A stretch of DNA of 12,137 nucleotides from Parvularculaceae bacterium (GTDB taxonomy: Bacteria > Pseudomonadota > Alphaproteobacteria > Caulobacterales > Parvularculaceae): positions 1 through 12,137 of the forward strand of contig JACADX010000258.1 in the NCBI GenBank assembly GCA_013389125.1. The letters are read 5' to 3'. The notes under the pieces are model-generated. The model did no database searches. It was not told the origin of the DNA and saw nothing but the letters and a program-made list of their open reading frames with translations. Below, one piece after another: positions 7,184 through 12,137 of the stretch (positions are counted from its first letter, which is position 1; every line of letters starts with the position of its first letter). A program made the position numbers and the translations under genes.

Positions 7184-7486
7184 ATGTACGACATGAAGAA
7201 TGTGAAGAAGCTCGGAAAGCTTGGCGAGCTGGCGCCAGATGCGATGAGGGCTTTCGCCGCCTTCGATAAGGCGGCGCTCGCCGACGGCGCCATTCCGGTG
7301 AAGTACAAGGAGTTGATCGCGCTCGCCGTCGCGATGACGACCCAATGTCCTTATTGCCTCGAAATCCACGTCGGCAACGCAAAGAAGGCCGGCGCCAGCG
7401 AAAAAGAGATCGCCGAGGCGGCGTTCGTAGCAGCAGCGCTTCGCGCAGGCGCTGCGGTCACGCATGCCACCCATCTTGTCGAGTAG
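7184..7486 (+). CDS. AhpD-like / carboxymuconolactone decarboxylase-family protein
   Basis: A 100-residue all-helical protein of the CMD/AhpD superfamily. The redox motif CPYCLEIH gives C55, C58 and H62, the CxxCxxxH arrangement of AhpD-like peroxidase partners; true carboxymuconolactone decarboxylases lack the paired cysteines. A small cytosolic disulfide reductase or peroxidase role is therefore more likely than ring-cleavage chemistry. A near-ideal ribosome-binding site, AGGAGG, lies five bases before the ATG. It follows liuD by 34 bases with no visible terminator and is probably the last gene of the rightward liu operon; a palindromic repeat follows directly. Its link to leucine catabolism is by position only. 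Confidence 0.88.
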   Translation: MYDMKNVKKLGKLGELAPDAMRAFAAFDKAALADGAIPVKYKELIALAVAMTTQCPYCLEIHVGNAKKAGASEKEIAEAAFVAAALRAGAAVTHATHLVE

Positions 7487-7494
7487 CGCCCGGA

Positions 7495-7574
7495 GCGTGA
7501 TGCAAAAAGGTGGAAACCGGTTTTTTGCGTGATCACGCGACAAATCAAGAGGCTGGCGCGACGCGCTGATTCCG
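7495..7574 (+). repeat. Composite palindromic repeat, rhizobial type (copy B), possible terminator
   Basis: Bases 7495-7538 form a long imperfect hairpin: GCGTGATGCAAAAA faces TTTTTTGCGTGATCACGC with a small bulge, closed by GGTGGAAACC. It resembles the widespread rhizobial intergenic element with a GGAACCGGTTTT core. The following bases to 7574 carry CAAATCAA and CTGATTCCG. From CGGTTTT at 7518 to CCG at 7574 it aligns without gaps to 11634-11690, with 34 of 57 bases identical by hand count, so it is a diverged relative of copies A and C. It lies between two convergent genes, 8 bases after the stop of the AhpD-like gene, where a bidirectional terminator would be expected. The remaining bases to 7632 show nothing further. 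Confidence 0.75.
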
Positions 7575-7632
7575 GTTTCCTACGTTTCGCGCAAGGCGCG
7601 CCCGAATTCCGTGATGACGGCAATTGCCCGAA

Positions 7633-8136
7633 TTACGCCGCTTGCGGGCGCCTGGCCAACTCGCTTCTGACAAACGCGACAAACGCCGGGTCTTCGCCCT
7701 GCAGGTTCGCTTCGACATAGCGCGCAAAGTCCGGACGTTTGAGCCAGTAGGAGAAAAAGTCCGCCCACGAACCCCAGCGGCGTCCGCCCTGCCCCGTCGG
7801 CGAGTCTTCATAAAGAAGGATGTAGGCGCGCTCGAAGAGCGCCATCAGCATTTCATAATAGATCGCCTGACGCCGGCGCTGGTCCGGCGTCAGATTTCCG
7901 CCGGACGCTTCAAGCACGTCGAGTTCGGGATGGGCGAGCGCCGCCTAAAGGATCGCCGAATATTGCTGAGACAGCTGGACGTAGATTTCGTCCTCGCGCT
8001 GCTCAAGCTCCTTCGCCTCGTTGACGCGCTCGGCGCGAAGCTCGCGCCAGATCGTCAGCACCGCGATGGGGAGACCGAGGACAGTGACGAGATAGCTCAT
8101 GAACTCCCAGAGCCGCATCGTTTCTTCGCCGATCAT
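7633..8136 (-). pseudogene. Small membrane-anchored protein gene interrupted by an in-frame amber stop
   Basis: One reading frame of 168 codons with a TAG at codon 64 (7945-7947). The first part (63 residues) has a membrane helix at about 12-30, followed by a charged helix (RELRAERVNEAKELEQRE) that could be a coiled coil. After the TAG the same frame continues as AALAHPELDVLEASGG and a protein-like stretch rich in aromatic and charged residues (QAIYYEMLMALFERAYILLYE, then WADFFSYWLKRPDF), ending at TAA. A strong GGAGG site lies six bases before the ATG, so the gene was built to be expressed. A single C-to-T change from a CAG glutamine codon would explain the stop. Alternatives are a sequencing error, stop-codon readthrough, or two separate short products (a GTG at 7917 is possible). 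I do not recognise the family. Confidence 0.7.
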
Positions 8137-8183
8137 TTGACGCCTCCGTCCGTCCGGATGGCGTCATCCTGCCGTGCGCCGTG

Positions 8184-8220
8184 CGCCGAAGAAAGCGCCG
8201 GCGCTTTACTTCTTGCGGCG
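8184..8220. promoter_or_regulatory. Extended dyad in the promoter region upstream of the crotonase gene
   Basis: A perfect 16-base palindrome, AAAGCGCCGGCGCTTT (8192-8207), is flanked by further matching arms, CGCCG at 8184-8188 and CGGCG at 8216-8220, with small bulges between. It lies between the divergently arranged amber-interrupted gene and the crotonase gene, 27 bases before the crotonase start. It could be an operator or an RNA hairpin in the leader; there is no T-run to suggest a terminator. Confidence 0.4.
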
Positions 8221-8247
8221 CGGCCGGCTCCGGCGCATCAAGGAAGC

Positions 8248-9021
8248 ATGGAACCTCTTCCCATCCTTACGGAGATCGACGGACCCCTATTCGTCGTCAC
8301 CATCAACCGGCCGGAGCGACGAAACGCCGTCGACCGAGACTGCGCCGACGCGCTCGCGCGCGCCTTCGCGGCCTTTGATCAGGACAAGGATTTATCGGTC
8401 GCGATCCTCACCGGCTCCGGCGGGCAATTCTGCGCCGGCGCGGACCTTAAAGCCGTCGCGGAAGGGCGCGGCAACCGGACGGAGCCGACCGGCGACGGTT
8501 CGATGGGGCCGACGCGAATGACGCTGTCAAAGCCCGTTATCGCGGCCGTCGAAGGCCATGCCGTCGCCGGCGGGCTTGAACTCGCGCTCTGGTGCGACCT
8601 TCGCGTCGCGGCGCGGAATGCGACCTTCGGGGTTTACTGCCGGCGCTTCGGCGTGCCGCTCATCGACGGCGGCACTGTTCGCCTGCCGCGGCTTATCGGA
8701 GCCTCGCGCGCAATGGACATGATCCTGACCGGACGCGCGGTCGGCGCGGAGGAAGCCTTCGCGTGGGGTCTCGCCAATCGGCTCGCCGAGCCCGGCGCCT
8801 CGCTCATCGAGGCGAAGGCGCTGGCGCGCGAGCTTTCAAGCCTTCCGCAAGTCTGCATGCGGAATGACCGACTGTCGGCGCTGCGCCAGTGGTCCTTGTC
8901 CGAGCCCGACGCAATCGCCGCTGAGTTCGCCCTCGGCGTCAGGACCCTTACTTCCGGCGAGACGCTCGCCGGCGCCGCGCGGTTCGCGAAAGGCGCCGGC
9001 CGCGGCGGCAAAGCGATCTAG
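8248..9021 (+). CDS. Crotonase / enoyl-CoA hydratase-family protein
   Basis: A 257-residue crotonase-fold protein of normal family length, acting on an acyl-CoA. The oxyanion-hole segments are present: CAGADLKAV (62-70) and GHAVAGGLELAL (103-114). E111 aligns with catalytic Glu144 of rat mitochondrial enoyl-CoA hydratase. The second catalytic glutamate (Glu164, in the PEILLG motif) is replaced: the region reads FGVYCRRFGVPLIDGG, with C131 in its place. Simple hydration of enoyl-CoA is therefore doubtful, and isomerase, hydrolase or another crotonase activity is possible. It is not a convincing methylglutaconyl-CoA hydratase (LiuC) despite its place beyond the liu operon. The start at 8248 has AGGA at good spacing and a typical N-terminus; the frame stays open back to 7624, but that part only mirrors the gene on the other strand. 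Its stop overlaps that of the next gene. Confidence 0.88.
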   Translation: MEPLPILTEIDGPLFVVTINRPERRNAVDRDCADALARAFAAFDQDKDLSVAILTGSGGQFCAGADLKAVAEGRGNRTEPTGDGSMGPTRMTLSKPVIAAVEGHAVAGGLELALWCDLRVAARNATFGVYCRRFGVPLIDGGTVRLPRLIGASRAMDMILTGRAVGAEEAFAWGLANRLAEPGASLIEAKALARELSSLPQVCMRNDRLSALRQWSLSEPDAIAAEFALGVRTLTSGETLAGAARFAKGAGRGGKAI

Positions 9022-9464
9022 CGCAAGAGACCCTGCTTGCGCGCGCGCATCGAATACCAGAGGAAAAATGCGCAGCCGACGAAGACGACGGCATGCATGA
9101 GCCAAGCGCTCATCCCGTCGCCGTGCGGCGCCGGCTCAATGAGGATGCTGTAAACGACGCTGGTCACGAAGGCGGCGAGCGAGGCGAAAAAGACCGGGAC
9201 CGCAAGCTTGTTGCGCAAGAGGAGGAGAGCGGTCCCGAGCACTGCGCCCCAGACGCCGGTCGCCCAGACCGCGGTCATCCAGAAGGGCATGGCGTTAAGG
9301 TGCGCGATCTGGGCGTCCGTCATCCCGACCGAGCGCAGATACGCCTCGCCGCCGGTCTTCGACATGAAATAGTCATAGGCGCCGTAGCCGTTCCAGACGA
9401 GGCCGACGACGCCGACCGCCCAGAAATGCCAGGGCGCCTTTTTCTCCGCGGCAGCAACCGACAT
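9018..9464 (-). CDS. Four-helix inner-membrane protein of unknown function
   Basis: A 148-residue protein with four predicted membrane helices at about 13-33, 62-83, 88-109 and 119-138, short loops and a basic C-terminus (RARKQGLLR). The N-terminal HFWAVGVVGLVWNGYGAYDYFMS and the acidic loop EPAPHGDGMSAW resemble an alphaproteobacterial family sometimes labelled sugar transporter; with only four helices and no transporter motif I would not adopt that name. A GGGAGG site lies five bases before the ATG. The gene is convergent with the crotonase gene, the two stop codons overlapping in CTAG (9018-9021), and divergent from parE. Function unknown. Confidence 0.8.
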   Translation of the reverse strand: MSVAAAEKKAPWHFWAVGVVGLVWNGYGAYDYFMSKTGGEAYLRSVGMTDAQIAHLNAMPFWMTAVWATGVWGAVLGTALLLLRNKLAVPVFFASLAAFVTSVVYSILIEPAPHGDGMSAWLMHAVVFVGCAFFLWYSMRARKQGLLR

Positions 9465-9594
9465 GGTTTCCTCCCTCGTGATTTAGGTACCCGTTTCGTT
9501 ACCATTTTTCTGGCCGACCGCCAACCGCCGCGCTTTGCGGGGCCGCGAGATTCGGCCTAGAGGGGCCGACTGTCCGCAACGCAAGCTTTCGAAA

Positions 9595-11610
9595 ATGGCA
9601 GCAAAATCGGCGAAAAAGCCCCAGGAGCCTGACCTCTTCGGCGGCGGCGGCGGCGATTACACCGCCAAGGACATCGAAGTCCTTGAAGGCCTCGAGCCCG
9701 TCCGCAAGCGCCCCGGCATGTATATCGGCGGCACAGACGAAAAGGCGCTGCATCACCTTTTCGCCGAAGTCCTCGACAATTCGATGGACGAGGCCGTCGC
9801 CGGCCACGCAAGCCGGATCGAGGTCGAGCTTCACGAAAACGGCCGCCTGTCCGTTTCGGACAACGGCCGCGGCATGCCTGTCGACCCGCATCCGAAGTTC
9901 AAGGGGAAATCCGCGCTCGAAGTCATCATGACGATGCTGCATTCGGGCGCCAAGTTTGAAAGCAAGGCCTACAACACCTCGGGCGGCCTTCACGGGGTCG
10001 GCGTCTCGGTCGTCAACGCGCTCTCGGACGATCTCACTGTCGAAGTCTGTCGGAACCGCACCATGTGGCGCCAGACCTATTCAAAGGGCGCGCCGACGTC
10101 GAAGCTGAAAGAGATCGGCCCGGCGCCGAACAAGCGCGGGACGACGGTCACGTTTCATCCGGACCCGGAGATATTCGGCGCGAAAGCGGCCTTCAAGCCG
10201 GCGCGGCTTTACCGGATGGCGCGCTCGAAGGCCTATCTCTTCGGCGGCGTCGAGATTCGCTGGCGCTGCGCGCCCTCGCTCATCAAGGACGACACGCCCG
10301 CCGAGGCCTCGTTCCATTTCGAGGCGGGGCTGACTGACTATCTCGCCTCGCTTGTGGGCGGCAAGCCGACCGTCACCGATGAAATGTTCGCGGGCAAGGT
10401 CGACCGCAAGGACGACGGCGGCCACGGTTCGGTCGAGTGGGCCGTGTGCTGGGGCGCTGCGGGGTTCGGCCCCCAAAATGACGAGGCGGACGGCTTCATC
10501 CACTCCTACTGCAATACGATCCCGACGTCGGAAGGTGGCACGCACGAGGCGGGCCTTCGCGCGGCGCTGTCGAAGGGCCTCAGAAGCTACGCCGATCTCG
10601 ACGGCAACAAGAAGGCCGGAATCGTCACGCCTGAAGACGTCATGACGACGGCGGGCGCGCTGTTGTCCGTGTTCGTCCGCAATCCAGAATTCCAGGGCCA
10701 GACGAAAGACAAGCTGGCGACGGCGGAGGCCCAGCGCCTTGTCGAGAACGCCGTGCGCCCCGCCTTCGACCACTGGCTCGCGAGCCACCCGAAGCAGGCG
10801 AACGACCTTCTCGACTGGGTTATTGACCGCGCAGATGAGCGGATGCGCCGCCGCAAGGAGAAGGAAGTGAGCCGCGCCGCCGCGACGCGCAAGCTCCGTC
10901 TCCCCGGCAAGCTCGCCGATTGCTCGCAAAAGGACCGCGAGGGCACTGAGATCTTCCTCGTCGAAGGCGATTCGGCGGGCGGCAGCGCGAAACAAGCGAG
11001 GAACCGCGCAACGCAGGCGATCCTTCCCTTGCGCGGCAAAATCCTCAACGTCGCCTCGGCGACGCGCGACAAGATCATGGCGAACGAGGAAATCCAGGAC
11101 ATCGCGCAAGCCTTGGGCGTCGGATTGGGCGCGAAGTTCGATCTCGATGATCTTCGCTATGAGAAGATCATCATCATGACCGACGCCGATGTCGACGGCG
11201 CGCACATCGCCTCGCTCCTCATCACCTTCTTCTATCAAGAGATGAAGGGGTTGATCGACGCGGGGCGGCTCTATCTCGCGCAGCCGCCGCTCTATCGCCT
11301 CACCGCTGGCGGCAAGACCCACTATGCGATGGACGACGCAGCGCGAGAAAGACTCCTGAAGACCGAATTCAAGTCAAACCAGAAGGTCGAGGTCGGCCGC
11401 TTCAAGGGCCTTGGCGAAATGATGCCGGCGCAATTGAAGGAAACGACGATGGACCCGAGATCGCGCACGCTCGCCCGCGTCGTCATCGCCGACGACAAGC
11501 AGGAATTCGCCCTGGATTTGGTCGACCGCCTGATGGGCAAGAAGGCCGAAGCGCGGTTCCTGTTCATTCAGGAGAATGCGAGCTTTGTGAGGGGCGAGCT
11601 GGATATTTAG
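9595..11610 (+). CDS. parE: DNA topoisomerase IV subunit B (ParE)
   Basis: A 671-residue ATPase subunit of topoisomerase IV, which with ParC decatenates daughter chromosomes. The GHKL ATPase domain holds E58 and N62 (EVLDNSMDE), DNGRGMP (89-95) and GGLHGVG (130-136). The TOPRIM domain carries E457 in VEGDSAGGSAKQARNRATQ and D530/D532/D534 in DADVDGAH. The QAILPLRGKILNVA segment and the lack of the long insertion seen in many GyrB proteins favour ParE over GyrB, though the two are close paralogues. The start at 9595 is chosen because residues encoded upstream (9535-9594) are not family-like and ParE proteins begin with a short charged tail like MAAKSAKKPQEPDLFG. No strong ribosome-binding site is visible. 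parC is not in the window. A dispersed repeat begins at the base after the stop. Confidence 0.95.
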   Translation: MAAKSAKKPQEPDLFGGGGGDYTAKDIEVLEGLEPVRKRPGMYIGGTDEKALHHLFAEVLDNSMDEAVAGHASRIEVELHENGRLSVSDNGRGMPVDPHPKFKGKSALEVIMTMLHSGAKFESKAYNTSGGLHGVGVSVVNALSDDLTVEVCRNRTMWRQTYSKGAPTSKLKEIGPAPNKRGTTVTFHPDPEIFGAKAAFKPARLYRMARSKAYLFGGVEIRWRCAPSLIKDDTPAEASFHFEAGLTDYLASLVGGKPTVTDEMFAGKVDRKDDGGHGSVEWAVCWGAAGFGPQNDEADGFIHSYCNTIPTSEGGTHEAGLRAALSKGLRSYADLDGNKKAGIVTPEDVMTTAGALLSVFVRNPEFQGQTKDKLATAEAQRLVENAVRPAFDHWLASHPKQANDLLDWVIDRADERMRRRKEKEVSRAAATRKLRLPGKLADCSQKDREGTEIFLVEGDSAGGSAKQARNRATQAILPLRGKILNVASATRDKIMANEEIQDIAQALGVGLGAKFDLDDLRYEKIIIMTDADVDGAHIASLLITFFYQEMKGLIDAGRLYLAQPPLYRLTAGGKTHYAMDDAARERLLKTEFKSNQKVEVGRFKGLGEMMPAQLKETTMDPRSRTLARVVIADDKQEFALDLVDRLMGKKAEARFLFIQENASFVRGELDI

Positions 11611-11690
11611 AGCGGCGTGCGCTGAAGTGTGCGCGGTTTTGCGCAAGAACGCCGCGCAAATCAAAGCCTAGAGCGAGCGCCCTGATTCCG
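11611..11690 (+). repeat. Dispersed palindromic repeat, copy C
   Basis: It starts at the base after the parE stop and is the inverted partner of 1-78 (76 of 78 bases match over 11611-11688). Its distal part is colinear with copy B at 7518-7574. GCGCGG (11631-11636) can pair with CCGCGC (11652-11657), and the loop holds the self-complementary TTGCGCAA with one mismatch-free core, so it can fold as a hairpin in the parE 3' end. There is no open reading frame across it. It may double as a terminator, although no T-run follows. Confidence 0.85.
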
Positions 11691-11977
11691 AATCATGGCG
11701 CGAAGCTCTCGGCGCGTCTTTCCCTTCCGCTCTCCTTATAAAGAAGGAGCGGGAAGGACGACGGCCGTCGCCTCATCCGGCCGAACAAGCCGCGCGCGCG
11801 GCGAGGCCCATCAAAATCCAGAAACCGATTGCGAACGTCCCAGACAGCGGCTGAACTTCCTCAACGCGCCGAAGTCGTGGATCAAAACCATCATCGCGGA
11901 AAACGTCGATGCGGAGAAGGACGTCCGGCACGGCCCGAAAGGCGAGCATGAAACGCGAGAAATCCGGTCGCCGCCGC
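11691..11977. other. Sparse intergenic stretch with an imperfect hairpin
   Basis: No well-supported gene is seen between the repeat and the reverse-strand partial gene. An imperfect hairpin at 11723-11757 has CCTTCC facing GGAAGG, an inner GCTC/GAGC and an AT-rich loop. It could act as a terminator for transcription from either side, although it lacks a T-run. One short reverse-strand reading frame in this stretch is listed separately. Confidence 0.4.
11773..11949 (-). CDS. Possible small protein with one membrane helix (doubtful)
   Basis: A 58-residue reading frame from ATG at 11949, 28 bases downstream of the stop of the partial gene on the same strand. It starts MLAFRAVPDVLLRIDVF and has a hydrophobic C-terminal stretch, GTFAIGFWILMGLAARA, that could be one membrane helix. 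No ribosome-binding site is evident, I recognise no family, and frames of this length arise by chance in such GC-rich DNA. The frame is open further upstream to 12081, but that part is arginine-rich and overlaps the partial gene, so it is probably not translated. Confidence 0.25.
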   Translation of the reverse strand: MLAFRAVPDVLLRIDVFRDDGFDPRLRRVEEVQPLSGTFAIGFWILMGLAARAACSAG

Positions 11978-12137
11978 CTATTTCTTCGCGAATTTCTGCG
12001 TCTCGGCGAGGTTAAGACCGGTCGCAGCCGCTTTGCGCGCGGCGGGTTTTTTCTTCGCCGGCAAACCTGCGTCGCGTTCAAGGCGGAGCTGGCGCAGCTT
12101 CTCGGATTTAAGGCGCTGCTTTTCAGCGGCGACGCGC
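11978..12137 (-). CDS. C-terminal part of a basic hypothetical protein (runs off the window)
   Basis: The last 52 codons of a reverse-strand gene that enters from beyond the right edge and ends at TAG (11978-11980). The visible residues are strongly charged: a probable helix AAEKQRLKSEKLRQLRLERDAG, then a lysine/alanine-rich linker PAKKKPAARKAAA and the tail GLNLAETQKFAKK. Amphipathic spacing and lysine-rich composition suggest a small nucleic-acid-binding or otherwise basic cytosolic protein, but I do not recognise the family. Its start and full length are outside the window. Confidence 0.55.
   Translation of the reverse strand, partial: RVAAEKQRLKSEKLRQLRLERDAGLPAKKKPAARKAAATGLNLAETQKFAKK

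Noticed and set aside
7495..7574. CRISPR or tRNA-like structure
   Set aside because: It is a single palindromic unit with no repeat-spacer pattern and no cloverleaf; it fits the rhizobial intergenic palindrome type.
7624..8247. N-terminal extension of the crotonase frame
   Set aside because: It only mirrors the amber-interrupted gene on the other strand; the family N-terminus and a ribosome-binding site place the start at 8248.
9535..9594. 20-residue N-terminal extension of ParE
   Set aside because: The residues are arginine-rich and not family-like; the start at 9595 gives a typical ParE N-terminus.
10081..11322. 413-codon open frame on the strand opposite parE
   Set aside because: It is arginine/alanine/leucine-rich shadow sequence antisense to a confident parE gene.
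11695..12015. 106-codon plus-strand frame near the right end
   Set aside because: It has low-complexity, arginine-rich composition, no ribosome-binding site, and overlaps the better-supported reverse-strand partial gene.

Overview
The window is high-GC, densely coded DNA. Codon use, protein relatedness and a palindromic repeat resembling the intergenic elements of rhizobia point to an alphaproteobacterium of the order Hyphomicrobiales (Rhizobiales). A methylotroph or Beijerinckiaceae/Methylocystaceae-like host is possible, but that is only a guess. No phage, plasmid, insertion-sequence or CRISPR signature is visible, and the region reads as ordinary chromosome.

Layout. Positions 1-78 hold one arm of a dispersed repeat. 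Leftward from about 3.0 kb run isovaleryl-CoA dehydrogenase (liuA/ivd), a GntR/FadR-type regulator joined to it by a TGATG stop-start overlap, and a TauD-type 2-oxoglutarate dioxygenase. Rightward from the same intergenic region run a DUF4345-like membrane protein, both subunits of methylcrotonyl-CoA carboxylase (liuB and liuD) and a small AhpD/carboxymuconolactone-decarboxylase-like protein. After a composite palindromic repeat come a reverse-strand gene broken by an in-frame amber stop, a crotonase-family protein, a reverse-strand four-helix membrane protein and parE (topoisomerase IV subunit B). A second, inverted copy of the first repeat follows parE directly. The last 450 bases hold a sparse stretch and the C-terminal end of a reverse-strand gene that runs out of the window.

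How it works together. Isovaleryl-CoA dehydrogenase and methylcrotonyl-CoA carboxylase are consecutive steps of leucine/isovalerate degradation (isovaleryl-CoA to 3-methylcrotonyl-CoA to 3-methylglutaconyl-CoA). The two divergent transcription units share a 128-bp control region. It contains a perfect 17-bp palindrome, CTATTGTCAGACAATAG, which fits the FadR/GntR half-site pattern TNGT-N3-ACNA and overlaps the -35 element of the apparent liuA promoter. The simplest model is that the GntR protein encoded in the leftward operon binds this site and controls both arms. The later enzymes (methylglutaconyl-CoA hydratase, HMG-CoA lyase) are not recognisable here. The crotonase at 8.2 kb is not a convincing substitute, because it lacks one of the two catalytic glutamates of hydratases.

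The most noteworthy signals are the GntR-type control of a liu locus with its visible operator, a repeat family whose three copies all sit 3' of a gene in the same polarity, and the amber-interrupted gene. I saw no clearly new multi-gene system.
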